A DNA stretch of 64,000 bases from Paenibacillus lemnae (GCF_012933385.1 NZ_JABBPN010000012.1:62001-126000); one strand, 5' to 3'. Counted from the stretch's first letter, positions 1 to 9,232 are shown. The notes: a model not told the origin generated them from the letters alone. Numbers and translations are program-made.

Positions 1-1
1 C

Positions 2-460
2 CGAGGATTTATGGTCGTCGCAGATGAGATTCGTCAGCTGGCAGACCAGTCCCGTCAATCCATTGATATGGTGAGTCAGATCACCGAGAAAATTATGACG
101 GAAATGAATGATACAGTACAGGTTCTGCTGGATGCGAACCCGCTGTTTAAAGCACAGATGGATTCCGTAAAAGAGACGAACGAAATATTCGTTTCCGTTC
201 AGCAGCAGATGATTGAATTTATTCAACGACTGGATTCGGTTACCGATTCCATTGATGGTCTCAATCAGTCCCAGGTTGTTCTCTCTGAAGCCATGGGGAA
301 TGTAAGCGCCGTGGCCGAGGAATCTTCTGCAACTTCAGAAGAAGTGGCATCCTTGAGCAGTGAACAGCAGAGTGTCAGCAATCAGCTGGTCAATCTGTCA
401 GACAAGCTGGAGAATGTGTCCAAGGAGCTTAAAGAAACACTGTCTCGCTTTACGCTTTAA
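2..460 (+). CDS. Methyl-accepting chemotaxis protein, C-terminal part (5' truncated by window)
   Basis: This is the signalling end of a chemoreceptor that passes ligand state to CheA and CheW. The frame is open from base 2 and reads RGFMVVADEIRQLADQS, which matches the conserved segment just after the hairpin tip of the MCP cytoplasmic domain (usual form GFAVVADEVRKLAEQS). The rest is a long heptad-rich, Ser/Thr/Glu/Gln-rich helix with EESSATSEEVAS, typical of the methylation-helix return strand. The Met at 11 is internal, not a start. The sensor, HAMP and hairpin-tip regions lie outside the window, so the ligand cannot be guessed. A strong terminator follows the stop directly, so this gene ends its transcript. 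Confidence 0.93.
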   Translation, partial: RGFMVVADEIRQLADQSRQSIDMVSQITEKIMTEMNDTVQVLLDANPLFKAQMDSVKETNEIFVSVQQQMIEFIQRLDSVTDSIDGLNQSQVVLSEAMGNVSAVAEESSATSEEVASLSSEQQSVSNQLVNLSDKLENVSKELKETLSRFTL

Positions 461-475
461 GAAAATGTTTATTAT

Positions 476-514
476 AGAGTCTGCTGCGGAGTCATCTGCA
501 GCAGACTCTTTTTT
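476..514 (+). terminator. Rho-independent terminator after the chemoreceptor gene
   Basis: A perfect 12-bp stem pairs AGAGTCTGCTGC (476-487) with GCAGCAGACTCT (498-509), with a 10-nt loop and six T residues. Confidence 0.93.
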
Positions 515-548
515 ACGGGCAGAGAAGCAGTCAGGTCTGTTTCAAGGT

Positions 549-591
549 AAAGGAGGAAAAGATGATGAAGTACGCTATAAAGAGTAAGTGA
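549..591 (+). other. Nine-codon mini-ORF with strong ribosome site upstream of the PBP gene
   Basis: AAAGGAGG at 549-556 is followed at normal spacing by ATG ATG (562, 565) and an ORF encoding MMKYAIKSK, with stop at 589-591. It sits 20 bases before the penicillin-binding-protein start. It could be a translated leader that affects the downstream gene or a remnant. No stalling motif is visible. Confidence 0.3.
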
Positions 592-611
592 GACCTTAAG
601 GAGGATTGAAC

Positions 612-2378
612 ATGCACAGGAGCCGACAGCACCGTATTTTTTACGGTTGGATGCTTCTTGCCATACTGCTGTTCCTTCTCATGGGACGGCTGGCGTGGAT
701 TCAATTGGTGATGAAACATCAACATATGCCCGGAACGAAACGCACACTGCTGGAGTCCTCTAAGCTTCAAAGAGAACGTGCTGTTGTACTCGACACGGGC
801 CGCGGTCATTTTTTGGATCGCAACGGCAGCGCATTAACCGGAAAACTGATCTGGACAGCGGTGCTGTTTCCAGTTCCTGAACGTTCAATGCTGTCAGAAG
901 ACAGCATTGAACGTACGGCAGAAATTTTGCAGAGTGACCCGAATGATTTGACCAAGATCTGGACTGGATTAAAAGAACCGAGGCTTTGGCATGGAAAGGA
1001 CGGTCGACTGCCCGTCCCGTTGAGCGAGCAGCAGCAGCAGGCACTTACTGCTTTACAGCTGCCGTATGTGAAGATTCTTCCATATGAGCAAAGATACGGA
1101 GACATGGAATCCGGCATGCAGTGGCTTGGTTTCATATCAGGTCAGCGGAAAGAGAATCAGTTTTTTGAACATTATCAGAATGTCATGGGTACCAGTGGTT
1201 TGGAAAAAACATTGGATCCTCTCCTGCAGGGTATTTCACCGACGATTATTTCTTTTACAGTGGACAGTAAAAACCGTCTTATACAAGAGTTTGATCCCAT
1301 GGTAAAGGCGGACAGCAATCCATACTATCCTTTAAGATTTACAACGACCGTCGACCGTACGATTCAAAAAGGGATCGAGAAGCTGATGTCAGAAGCAGGG
1401 GTAAAAGAAGGTGCAGTCGTCGTACAGGATGTTTCAAACGGAGATATCATTGCTATGGTCTCCCTGCCTTTTTATAATCCGGAGCGTGTTAACCCTGAAG
1501 AAGGCCAGTGGGAGAACAGGGCACTTCAAAGCACATCGCCAGGTTCTGTTTTCAAAATCATCACAGCAGCTGCCGCATTGGAAACCGGGGCCGTTTCTGC
1601 TAAGGATACGTTTCACTGCAGCGGACAATTTGGACATTACGGTCTGTCCTGCTGGAAGGAACACGGACACGGGACACTGGATCTTCGTGAAGGGTTCGCT
1701 CAATCATGTAATGTGGTTTTTGCAGAACTGGGAACGCGTTTGTCGGGTGCTCAAATTCAGGATACGGCAAATAAGCTGGGACTTGGGTATGAAGCAGGCT
1801 GGCAGGCGGCCCATGTTCTTGGCTTGAAGCTGTTCAAGCCGCTGGATCATGAAGAAAGAGGAATGGTCTTCGCGCAAGGCACGGACAGCAGGGATGAAGG
1901 AGTGAGAGTCCAGACAGCAATTGGCCAAAGAGATGTATCCATGACGCCGCTGCAGGCTTCAAACCTTATCGTCACACTGCTCAATGAGGGCAGAGGCTTT
2001 CGCCCAAGAATGATCAGCCGGATTTCGTATGCCAACGGTCAGGAGCTGCACTCGTTTCCTGTACTGCAAAACCGCTTATTCGATACGATTTCCAAAAAGA
2101 CAGCAAGGACTTTACTTGAGTGGATGCAGGATGTCGTTAATGAGGGGACAGGAAAGACATTGAAGAAAACAGCAGCTTGGCAGCTGGCAGGTAAATCCGG
2201 AACTGCTGAGGTTCTTAGTAAAGGTTCCCCTCGTAACAATCAGTGGTTTGTCGGTTACGGTCCTGTGAAGCAGCCGCGCTATGCCGTATCGGTTCTGGTC
2301 AAAAATATGAAACCTGGGTCCCGCCATCAGGCGACTGACCTATTCGGTGATATCATGAATTTGCTCGCCGGGACGTAG
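612..2378 (+). CDS. Class B penicillin-binding protein (transpeptidase), PbpI-like
   Basis: A membrane-anchored D,D-transpeptidase that cross-links peptidoglycan. The 588-residue protein has one N-terminal membrane segment (about 9-28), then a dimerisation/pedestal region, then the transpeptidase domain with all three active-site motifs: SVFK (Ser about 312), SCN (about 365) and KSGT (about 528). No PASTA repeats are present. Length and layout resemble Bacillus subtilis PbpI (YrrR) and other PBP2-type proteins, but a SpoVD-like role cannot be excluded. ATG 612 is chosen because AAGGAGG at 598-604 lies at ideal spacing; the in-frame TTG at 606 would almost touch the ribosome site. A nine-codon mini-ORF with its own ribosome site precedes the gene. 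Confidence 0.9.
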   Translation: MHRSRQHRIFYGWMLLAILLFLLMGRLAWIQLVMKHQHMPGTKRTLLESSKLQRERAVVLDTGRGHFLDRNGSALTGKLIWTAVLFPVPERSMLSEDSIERTAEILQSDPNDLTKIWTGLKEPRLWHGKDGRLPVPLSEQQQQALTALQLPYVKILPYEQRYGDMESGMQWLGFISGQRKENQFFEHYQNVMGTSGLEKTLDPLLQGISPTIISFTVDSKNRLIQEFDPMVKADSNPYYPLRFTTTVDRTIQKGIEKLMSEAGVKEGAVVVQDVSNGDIIAMVSLPFYNPERVNPEEGQWENRALQSTSPGSVFKIITAAAALETGAVSAKDTFHCSGQFGHYGLSCWKEHGHGTLDLREGFAQSCNVVFAELGTRLSGAQIQDTANKLGLGYEAGWQAAHVLGLKLFKPLDHEERGMVFAQGTDSRDEGVRVQTAIGQRDVSMTPLQASNLIVTLLNEGRGFRPRMISRISYANGQELHSFPVLQNRLFDTISKKTARTLLEWMQDVVNEGTGKTLKKTAAWQLAGKSGTAEVLSKGSPRNNQWFVGYGPVKQPRYAVSVLVKNMKPGSRHQATDLFGDIMNLLAGT

Positions 2379-2457
2379 ATAAACTAAATTGAATTACTTT
2401 TCTGGAGGCTGCGATGGCAGGGGTTCTTACGATCACTGCATCTGTCTCTGCAAATGA

Positions 2458-2497
2458 AAGACCTCCCCCGTTTCAGGCTCGGGGAAGGTCTTGTTTT
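2458..2497. terminator. Bidirectional terminator between convergent genes
   Basis: The stem AAGACCT plus CCCCG pairs with CGGGG plus AGGTCTT (2458-2492). It is followed by TTTT on the plus strand and by TTTC on the minus strand, so it can serve both the PBP gene and the facing transporter gene. Confidence 0.8.
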
Positions 2498-2510
2498 GTG
2501 TTTCGTAAAT

Positions 2511-3656
2511 TCATGAAGAAGTGTGATGATGAGGCTCATTGTTCTGAGATTTGGCTTCCAAAGGAGACACTTCAAACTCTTCTTTCGGCAGGCGAATCCA
2601 ACGCTGTAAATAACCCTGCTGAAGCAGTTCTTTCAGCAGAATGATCAGAATCGGTGTCATAATAAGACCGGCGATACCAAAGATAGACAATGAAATGATC
2701 ATAAAGGACAGCATCAGAAATGCAGAAGTCACACCGATCGACTGGCCTGCAATCTTGGGCTCAAGCAGCTGCCGGATTACCATGATCACCGCCAGCAGAA
2801 TAAGGAGGCCAACAGCCAAGCTGGTGTTCCCTACAACAAACAAATAAATGATCCATGGAATGAAAATGACGGGCACACCCAAAAGCGGTAAAAAGTCGAA
2901 TACGGCACAAATTAAAGCGATCGATAAGGCGTTACCAGTGCCCAGAATCAGCAGGCCGATATAAGCCAGAACAAAAGTAATGCTGATCAGCTTCAATTGT
3001 GCCTTTAAATAAGATCCAATCTTCGTGAAGACATGGTCTTTCAGAAACTGGACAGCTGATTTAATCGTCTTGGGTGTCTTTTCACTAGCAATGCTGCGCC
3101 AGCTCCCAATCTCTGTACTGAGAAAAAAGGCCAGAATGATTGCAATCCCGAAGTTAGCAATAAAGGTGGTGAAGGAGCCCATAAAACCAACGATATAAAG
3201 AAAAAATCCTTGAGCGGCATTTTTCGCAAAGTTGGTAATATCTTTGAAGTAGCCGTTCATATTGGAGCTGACATCCGGCGGCAGAGCAGCAAGTTTGGTC
3301 TGAAGAAAATTAGTGAGCGACTCGAACTGCTCTTGAATCATCGTGGTGTAGACAGGCAGGTTATTCTGCAGCTGCATGATTTGGGATACGATGATCGCTC
3401 CGGCGCCGAAGAGAAGGCCCAGGATGATGAGAAGAAAAATCAGCACAGCCAAGGCGGATGCAAAAGGCTTGCGAAGTCCCCGGCGATGAAAAAAACGTGC
3501 GATCGGCTCGATCATCCAAAATACGATAAATGATAAAAATACGGGAGCCGCTATGTTATAGAGTCTGCTGAATGCCAGCATGACCAGATAGACGGTGAGG
3601 ACAATCAACCCGATATCAAACGCAGTCCTCCAATATTTTTTGTACAGGGGAAGCAT
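2511..3656 (-). CDS. AI-2E family / YtvI-like integral membrane protein
   Basis: A polytopic membrane protein of 381 residues with about seven to eight hydrophobic segments. Near residues 305-320 it carries RQLLEPKIAGQSIGV, the conserved signature of the AI-2E exporter/PerM superfamily (PF01594). The family includes autoinducer-2 exporters, Na+/H+ antiporters and the sporulation protein YtvI of Bacillus; the substrate cannot be set from sequence. The start is the ATG at 3656. AAAGGAG lies 12 bases upstream, a long spacing, and no better start is in frame. The soluble segment around residues 90-150 is typical of the family. The gene is convergent with the PBP gene and divergent from the deacetylase gene. 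Confidence 0.85.
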   Translation of the reverse strand: MLPLYKKYWRTAFDIGLIVLTVYLVMLAFSRLYNIAAPVFLSFIVFWMIEPIARFFHRRGLRKPFASALAVLIFLLIILGLLFGAGAIIVSQIMQLQNNLPVYTTMIQEQFESLTNFLQTKLAALPPDVSSNMNGYFKDITNFAKNAAQGFFLYIVGFMGSFTTFIANFGIAIILAFFLSTEIGSWRSIASEKTPKTIKSAVQFLKDHVFTKIGSYLKAQLKLISITFVLAYIGLLILGTGNALSIALICAVFDFLPLLGVPVIFIPWIIYLFVVGNTSLAVGLLILLAVIMVIRQLLEPKIAGQSIGVTSAFLMLSFMIISLSIFGIAGLIMTPILIILLKELLQQGYLQRWIRLPKEEFEVSPLEAKSQNNEPHHHTSS

Positions 3657-3796
3657 GGTTACATAATCGCTCCTTTAATGTTTTAGGTATGAGTTCATTG
3701 TACCTGAATTATGAAAAAAACGCCTATTTCTTTTGGGGCTATGATAAAATAGTAAAAGTGTATTGTGCCAAAGAAAAAGAAAAGCGGGGAGTTGGC

Positions 3797-5182
3797 ATGC
3801 AGACATTACTGCTCTGGTTGTTTTATATTTCTTCTTTTTATGCATTTATACCGGGAATTATCACCCGTTTTTTTGGCTTTCGCGTATTTCGCAGAGGAAC
3901 CGTTGAGGGAACATTTGCCCTGACGTTTGACGATGGCCCAGATCCGGTGTACACCCCCCAGCTGTTGGATTTGTTGAAGCAGTATGGGATGAAGGGAACG
4001 TTTTTTATCGTGGGTTCTCATGCAGAGCGTCATCCTGAAATCGTCAAGCGTATTCATGATGAAGGGCATTTGATCGGGATTCATAACTATGTCCATAAAA
4101 GCAACTGGCTGATGAGGCCCAAATCCGTTCGCTCCCAGCTCAAACGTACGGATGATATTATTTACAAGATCACGGGTGAGAGACCGACATACTATCGTCC
4201 TCCCTGGGGAAGCCTGAATCTGTTTGACTTCGCCAAAAACAGCGGATACCGCATTGTCCTGTGGTCTTCCATGTTCGGAGATTGGAGAATCCGTACAGGT
4301 GCGGACACATTGACCCGGAGAATGAAGCTCAAGCTGAAAGCGGGAGAAGTGATGCTTCTTCATGACTGCGGCAATACGATGGGTGCCGACCCTGAAGCAC
4401 CAGAGCAAATGCTGATTGCCCTGCGGCGGGTGCTGGAGGAAGCGAAACATCAGGATTTAACAAGTATTCGCATCGATGAAATGATGACTCAGGAGAGGAG
4501 AGCTGCTTCGATGAAATTATCTTTCGGGAAACGTATCCTTGTCTCGCTTTGGTTGCTTTGGGAGAAGGCTTTTCACAAGGTATTCCGCCTGGAAACTGCC
4601 ACTCCTGAGGACCCTATGCTGCACTTTCGTCTAACCTCTTATCATGGCAAAATGATTGATCTTGCGGACGGGACCCAGCTGGAAAAAGGCGATCAGGTGC
4701 TGGAGCTTCATTTTGATAACAAGAAGCTGTTTGAAATCGGCAGCCGTTCCCGTTCAGAAATGCAAATTGCGATCCAAATGATCCGTGCAGTCCAGCATGA
4801 TCTGCCTGCAGTTGCCCAGATGGTACTGGACCGGCCTGAATTTCATAAAATCAAAGGATTATATGCTGTAACGATGATTACTAGGGGACCTGAGCAGTTC
4901 GGTTTTATACTTGAGGATCTGCCGCCAGGGCTATTCGCAAGCTCTACCCGGGTTTATCTAAAGCTGCTGCTCAGCGTCATTCATCCCAAGGGTCAATCAA
5001 GATTGAAAGAGGGCAGCCGGAGAATGGAACCGAAAACACTGGTAATGCCTATAGGTGTGCTGCTCAGCCGGTATGCGGTGAAAGACACGCGTCTTCACGA
5101 TGCCGCAGGCAGCCACCTGGAGGAAGATCTGGATTTAAATGAGCTGCCACTGGCTAACACGGCCAAAAGCCTCTCGTCATAA
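3797..5182 (+). CDS. NodB-type polysaccharide deacetylase with extra C-terminal domain
   Basis: A metal-dependent de-N-acetylase of carbohydrate esterase family 4, probably acting on peptidoglycan or another cell-surface polymer. An N-terminal membrane segment (about 4-25) is followed by the NodB domain (about 37-235) with TFDDGPD (catalytic base and metal Asp), HNYVH (metal histidines), RPPWG and LLHDCG. Residues about 270-455 form a second domain lacking NodB motifs; it resembles the YkoP-like domain found with some Bacillus deacetylases (tentative, from memory). ATG 3797 is preferred over the upstream ATG at 3689, because the earlier start would add 36 hydrophilic residues before the membrane anchor and sits in the divergent promoter region. 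The ribosome site for 3797 is weak (GGGGAG). Confidence 0.88.
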   Translation: MQTLLLWLFYISSFYAFIPGIITRFFGFRVFRRGTVEGTFALTFDDGPDPVYTPQLLDLLKQYGMKGTFFIVGSHAERHPEIVKRIHDEGHLIGIHNYVHKSNWLMRPKSVRSQLKRTDDIIYKITGERPTYYRPPWGSLNLFDFAKNSGYRIVLWSSMFGDWRIRTGADTLTRRMKLKLKAGEVMLLHDCGNTMGADPEAPEQMLIALRRVLEEAKHQDLTSIRIDEMMTQERRAASMKLSFGKRILVSLWLLWEKAFHKVFRLETATPEDPMLHFRLTSYHGKMIDLADGTQLEKGDQVLELHFDNKKLFEIGSRSRSEMQIAIQMIRAVQHDLPAVAQMVLDRPEFHKIKGLYAVTMITRGPEQFGFILEDLPPGLFASSTRVYLKLLLSVIHPKGQSRLKEGSRRMEPKTLVMPIGVLLSRYAVKDTRLHDAAGSHLEEDLDLNELPLANTAKSLSS

Positions 5183-5207
5183 ATAATGTGGAGTGCATGA
5201 ACTAAAT

Positions 5208-5250
5208 AAAGCAGGCCGCCTCGGGATAATCCCTTGGCGGCCTGCTTTTA
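5208..5250. terminator. Bidirectional terminator between deacetylase and ilvD
   Basis: A perfect 13-bp stem pairs AAAGCAGGCCGCC (5208-5220) with GGCGGCCTGCTTT (5236-5248), followed by TTTT on the plus strand. The genes on either side converge. Confidence 0.9.
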
Positions 5251-5264
5251 TAATCTTGCAGTAA

Positions 5265-6950
5265 TTAAATTTTCATAATACCGCCATTGCTGGCGTTGGT
5301 AACCAGTTTGGAGTAGCGTGCCAGGTAGCCTGTCTTCACTTTAGGCTCGAACTCTTTCCAGTTAGCACGTCTCTTGGCCATTTCTTCATCACTTACTTCC
5401 AGCTGGATGGTGCGTTTCTCTAAATCAAGTTCGATGATGTCGCCGTCCTCGACAAAGGCAATCGGTCCGCCTTCCGCTGCTTCAGGAGAAATGTGGCCGA
5501 TACTGATACCGCGGGAAGCTCCTGAGAATCGTCCATCGGTAATTAAGCCGACTTTCGCGCCGAGTCCCATACCGGCGATCATTGAAGTAGGCGTCAGCAT
5601 CTCCGGCATACCCGGTCCGCCTTTAGGTCCTTCATAACGGATAACGACAACCATGCCTTCCTTAACCTTGCCATTAGCGATTCCTTCGAGTGATTCTTCC
5701 TGGGAGTCGAAGCAGATGGCAGGCCCTTTATGATAACCGCCTACCGAAGGATCTACAGCACCTACCTTAATGATAGAGCCTTCCGGTGCAAGATTACCAT
5801 ATAGAACGGCCAATCCGCCGCGCTCGGAATAAGGCTCGTCGATCGGGTGAATGACATTCTTATCCTGAATTTCGCATCCGGCTACATTCTCAGCCAAGGT
5901 CTTACCGGAAACGGTAATACAATCCCCGAACAAGGCATCCGGCTTCTTCAGCAGCTCGTGTAGTACGGCACTGACTCCGCCAGCGATATGAACGTCCTCA
6001 ATGAAATAGTTGGACGCAGGGGCCAGCTTGGAGATATGAGGGACACGGTTAGCCACTTCATTGATACGCTCCAGCGGATATTCAATACCGGCTTCATGTG
6101 CGAGTGCCAGTGTATGAAGTACCGTGTTGGTGGAGCCGCCCATTGCCATATCCAGCGCGAAGGCGTTGTCGATCGCTTCGCGTGTAACGATATCCCGTGG
6201 TTTCAGGTCCATCTCAATTAATTGCATCAGCTGGCGGGCTGACTGCTTCACGAATTCTTTGCGTTCTTCCGCCACCGCCAGAATTGTTCCGTTACCAGGA
6301 AGTGCAAGTCCCAAAGCCTCGGAGAGACAGTTCATAGAGTTCGCTGTGAACATCCCGGAGCAGGAACCGCAGGTAGGGCATCCGAATTGTTCCAGTTCGA
6401 GCAATTCCGCGTCGTTAATCTTACCAATTTGATGAGCGCCTACACCTTCAAATACCGAAGTGAGGGACAGTTTGTTACCTTTGCTGTCTACGCCGGCTTT
6501 CATCGGTCCACCGCTGACTACAATCGTCGGAATATTGACGCGAAGTGCACCCATCAGCATGCCTGGCGTAATTTTGTCACAGTTAGGAATACAGATCATA
6601 CCGTCAAACCAGTGAGCCGATACGACGGTTTCCAGGGAATCCGCAATAATTTCACGGCTTGGAAGTGAATAACGCATGCCGATATGACCCATGGCGATGC
6701 CGTCATCTACACCGATCGTATTAAATTCGAACGGTACGCCGCCCGCTTCACGGATCGCTTCTTTTACAATTTTACCGAACTCCTGCAGATGCACATGTCC
6801 TGGAACAATGTCGATATAAGAGTTACATACTGCAATAAACGGTTTGCCGAAGTCCTCTTCCTTTACGCCGGCAGCACGCAGAAGACTGCGGTGCGGTGCA
6901 CGGTCGAATCCTTTTTTGATCATGTCTGAACGCATTTTTTTTGGTTTCAT
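5265..6950 (-). CDS. ilvD: Dihydroxy-acid dehydratase
   Basis: Catalyses the dehydration of 2,3-dihydroxy-3-methyl acids to 2-keto acids, the third shared step of valine, isoleucine and leucine synthesis; an iron-sulfur enzyme of the cytoplasm. The 561-residue protein is near-identical in layout to Bacillus Ilv[12 protein letters not shown] near the N terminus, [10 protein letters not shown] and [12 protein letters not shown] supply the cluster cysteines, and GRFSGASRG lies in the C-terminal part. ATG 6950 (MKPKKMRSD) is chosen because it aligns with the known family start and has GGGGGG upstream; the TTG at 6968 would add six unmatched residues. It is a single gene here, not in an ilv-leu operon. 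No T-box hallmark is visible in the short upstream region. Confidence 0.97.
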   Translation of the reverse strand: MKPKKMRSDMIKKGFDRAPHRSLLRAAGVKEEDFGKPFIAVCNSYIDIVPGHVHLQEFGKIVKEAIREAGGVPFEFNTIGVDDGIAMGHIGMRYSLPSREIIADSLETVVSAHWFDGMICIPNCDKITPGMLMGALRVNIPTIVVSGGPMKAGVDSKGNKLSLTSVFEGVGAHQIGKINDAELLELEQFGCPTCGSCSGMFTANSMNCLSEALGLALPGNGTILAVAEERKEFVKQSARQLMQLIEMDLKPRDIVTREAIDNAFALDMAMGGSTNTVLHTLALAHEAGIEYPLERINEVANRVPHISKLAPASNYFIEDVHIAGGVSAVLHELLKKPDALFGDCITVSGKTLAENVAGCEIQDKNVIHPIDEPYSERGGLAVLYGNLAPEGSIIKVGAVDPSVGGYHKGPAICFDSQEESLEGIANGKVKEGMVVVIRYEGPKGGPGMPEMLTPTSMIAGMGLGAKVGLITDGRFSGASRGISIGHISPEAAEGGPIAFVEDGDIIELDLEKRTIQLEVSDEEMAKRRANWKEFEPKVKTGYLARYSKLVTNASNGGIMKI

Positions 6951-7131
6951 GATGCCTATTCCCCCCAAGTCTCCTTAATATTTATGAAAATAAGGCGCTT
7001 TAGCGCGATTTACCGGCAAAGCAGCCGGATCAACATATAAAACTTTCATCTAAAAGAGTCTATCATAAAAAGGCATGTTTTTCTACCCGCTCTTCTTTTG
7101 TGATAAGGCTTTTCGTCTGATAAAACAGCAC

Positions 7132-7169
7132 AAAAAAAGGGCCTCTCTGCTTTTTAAGAAGAGGTGCCC
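7132..7169 (-). terminator. Terminator of the KGG-repeat protein gene
   Basis: On the minus strand GGGCACCTCT pairs with AGAGGCCC, with a two-base bulge, followed by seven T residues (A-run 7132-7138 on the plus strand). Confidence 0.75.
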
Positions 7170-7186
7170 GGCAGCGTATGCTGCTA

Positions 7187-7435
7187 TTATTTTTTTCCGC
7201 CTTTGCGGCCGATTTCCTGATAAAATTCGCGATCATGATTACGAGAGGTCGCTACGCCGCCTTTTTGCCCGATATTTTGGTAAAATTCACGGCTGTGATT
7301 TTTGGACGTGGCTTTTCCGCCTTTTTTACCGATTTCCTGGTAGAATTCACGGTTATGTTTTTTAGCAGTCGCTTCCCCGCCTAATCGTCCGGCTTCTTCC
7401 CGAGTCATCTTCTGATCGTTAGGTTTCTTTGCCAT
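7187..7435 (-). CDS. Small KGG-repeat general stress protein (GsiB/YciG-like)
   Basis: An 82-residue, highly charged, glycine-rich hydrophilic protein. After MAKKPNDQKMTREEAG it has three tandem copies of a roughly 20-residue unit with the core HxREFYQxIGxKGG (x variable), which is the KGG stress-induced motif (PF10685) found in Bacillus GsiB and E. coli YciG. Family members are induced by starvation, heat or desiccation and resemble plant LEA proteins; the biochemical role is not settled. The start has a very strong ribosome site (GAGGAGG, seven bases before the ATG). The repeats are also visible in the DNA as near-identical units of about 60 bases, so copy number could change by slippage. 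It is a single-gene unit with its own terminator. Confidence 0.88.
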   Translation of the reverse strand: MAKKPNDQKMTREEAGRLGGEATAKKHNREFYQEIGKKGGKATSKNHSREFYQNIGQKGGVATSRNHDREFYQEIGRKGGKK

Positions 7436-7667
7436 TTTACTTCCTCCTCATCCAGAATCTATGATTTGCCTTGCTGCACCACCTACTTACCACGACCCAG
7501 TTGTAATGAATCATAAAAATCAACTAAAGATTGGAAAAAATCTATAGAAAAGTACTTTTAATTTCCTTCTATATCATTTAGAGAAAGAAAAATTGATCCA
7601 GCTCAAACGCAGGAGATTCAGCGTGTAAAATAGAAAGAGTATGATTGAGGAAAGGGAGGGCATAACA

Positions 7668-8435
7668 GTGACGGTGCTGGAAATCAAGGGACATTCCATT
7701 CCATGCAGGGGATTGCTGTTCGACAAGGATGGCACGCTGCTGCATTTTATGGCATTGTGGGGCGGCTGGGCAGATTATATACTGCGTGATATGGAGCAGC
7801 GGCTTGCCGTCATGGGGGCCGGATTTACCGTTCCCGTGGAAAAGGTGCTTGGAACCATACATAACCCGCAAGGCAGAGTGCGCTCCTATGATTTGAAGGG
7901 GCCGCTGGCCATGGCGACCGCAGAAGAAACAAACGGTCTGCTGGCATGGCAGCTGTACGCTGCTGGAGTGCCATGGAATGAAGCCATCCTTCAGGTTCAG
8001 CAAATTACGAACCAAGCGATGTTTGAAATCCGCAGCCAAAAACCTGCCTTTCCTATGCCTGGCCTGCAGAACCTGCTGGATGCCTGCCGGGATGGCGGAA
8101 TTCCGGTGGCTGTCGTCACTTCAGATACAACCGATTCAGCGAATGAACATTTGGATTGGATGGGCTTGTCTTCTTATTTTCATGCCGTGATCGGGCGCGA
8201 TGGGGTGAAGAACGGTAAGCCCCACCCTGAAATGGTGTTGCATGCGTGTGCAAAGATGGGTATACGTCCCGAAGAAGCTGTCGTCATTGGAGACAGCAAT
8301 GGAGACATGCAGATGGCGAAGCAGGCAGGCTGCCGCCTGGCGGTCGGACTGTACCAGGAGGAAGGGCCAGCGGAGCATCTTATAGATGCCGATCTTGTCA
8401 TCAGCGATTATAATGAAATTACGATAAAAGCATAG
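7668..8435 (+). CDS. HAD-superfamily phosphatase (phosphoglycolate phosphatase-like)
   Basis: A cytoplasmic phosphohydrolase of 255 residues with the four HAD motifs in order: LLFDKDGTLL (nucleophile Asp), VVTSDTTDS (motif II), the lysine in GVKNGKPHP (motif III) and VVIGDSNGDM (motif IV). A helical cap lies between motifs I and II, as in subfamily IA enzymes such as Gph, YhcW and beta-phosphoglucomutase. GTG 7668 is chosen because GGGAGGG is placed seven bases before it; ATG 7641 in the same frame has only a weak site and would add nine residues. The substrate is not known. The sirtuin gene follows after 38 bases with no terminator between, so the two are probably cotranscribed. Confidence 0.88.
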   Translation: MTVLEIKGHSIPCRGLLFDKDGTLLHFMALWGGWADYILRDMEQRLAVMGAGFTVPVEKVLGTIHNPQGRVRSYDLKGPLAMATAEETNGLLAWQLYAAGVPWNEAILQVQQITNQAMFEIRSQKPAFPMPGLQNLLDACRDGGIPVAVVTSDTTDSANEHLDWMGLSSYFHAVIGRDGVKNGKPHPEMVLHACAKMGIRPEEAVVIGDSNGDMQMAKQAGCRLAVGLYQEEGPAEHLIDADLVISDYNEITIKA

Positions 8436-8473
8436 CGGCCCAATATCAAGCGCTGTATGTGGGAGGTGCACAA

Positions 8474-9232
8474 GTGGATCACAAGGAAAAAATTGAAATG
8501 CTGGCAACCTGGATTGAAGCCAGCGACTATATTGTTTTTTTTGGCGGAGCAGGAACTTCCACGGAGAGCGGCATCCCCGATTTCCGGTCTGCGGCGGGAC
8601 TTTACCAAAGTGAACATCAATCTCCTTATCCGCCGGAGGTGATGCTGAGCCATACCTTTTTCCTAAAACATCCTGAGATTTTTTTTGATTTTTACCGCAG
8701 CAAAATGCTTCACCCGAACGCCCGGCCCAACAGCTGCCACAATCTGCTGGCAAGGCTCGAGCGTGCTGGCAAGCTGAAAGCCGTCATTACGCAAAATATA
8801 GACGGACTCCATCAAACAGCGGGCTGCGCCGAAGTGCTGGAGCTGCACGGATCTGTTCACAGAAATTACTGCATGGATTGTTCTCGTTTCTACTCGCTGG
8901 AGGAGATCATGGGCATTCAGGACATCGTCCCCCGCTGTATAGACTGCGGCGGTGTGATTAAACCGGATGTGGTACTTTACGAAGAGGAGCTTGACCAGCA
9001 GATTCTGATCAAGGCCGTTCGGGAGATCTCAACTGCAGACCTGCTGATTGTGGGAGGCACTTCTTTGACGGTTCATCCAGCCGCCGGCCTGGTTACCTAT
9101 TACCAGGGAAGCAAGACCGCTATATTGAACAATGACCCTACCCCGTATGATCATCGTGCAGGACTATTGTTAAATGATCGGATTGGAATGGTCATGAACG
9201 AAATTAATGCGATGCTTCGAGAGGATATGTAA
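8474..9232 (+). CDS. Sir2-family NAD-dependent protein deacylase (sirtuin)
   Basis: Removes acyl groups from lysine side chains, using NAD and releasing nicotinamide. The 252-residue protein shows GAGTSTESGIPDFRS (Rossmann NAD loop), QNIDGLH, LHGS with the catalytic histidine, two Cys-x-x-Cys pairs (CMDC and CIDC) that bind zinc, GGVIKPDVVLYEE, and GGTSLTVHPAAG. GTG 8474 is preferred: GGGAGG at 8461-8466 is seven bases upstream, whereas the in-frame GTG at 8459 would lie before that ribosome site. It is the likely counterpart of Bacillus SrtN and is apparently cotranscribed with the upstream phosphatase. Confidence 0.95.
   Translation: MDHKEKIEMLATWIEASDYIVFFGGAGTSTESGIPDFRSAAGLYQSEHQSPYPPEVMLSHTFFLKHPEIFFDFYRSKMLHPNARPNSCHNLLARLERAGKLKAVITQNIDGLHQTAGCAEVLELHGSVHRNYCMDCSRFYSLEEIMGIQDIVPRCIDCGGVIKPDVVLYEEELDQQILIKAVREISTADLLIVGGTSLTVHPAAGLVTYYQGSKTAILNNDPTPYDHRAGLLLNDRIGMVMNEINAMLREDM

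Noticed and set aside
3689-3796. Longer deacetylase start adding 36 residues
   Set aside because: The extra residues are polar, lie within the divergent control region and precede the membrane anchor without a ribosome site.
6991-7010. GCGCTTTAGCGC dyad upstream of ilvD as a possible operator or hairpin
   Set aside because: The arms are only five bases with a two-base centre; too small to separate from chance, and there is no T-box structure nearby.
7593-7631. TTGATC ... TAAAAT before the HAD phosphatase gene as a promoter
   Set aside because: The spacer is 27 bases, far from the 16-18 needed.
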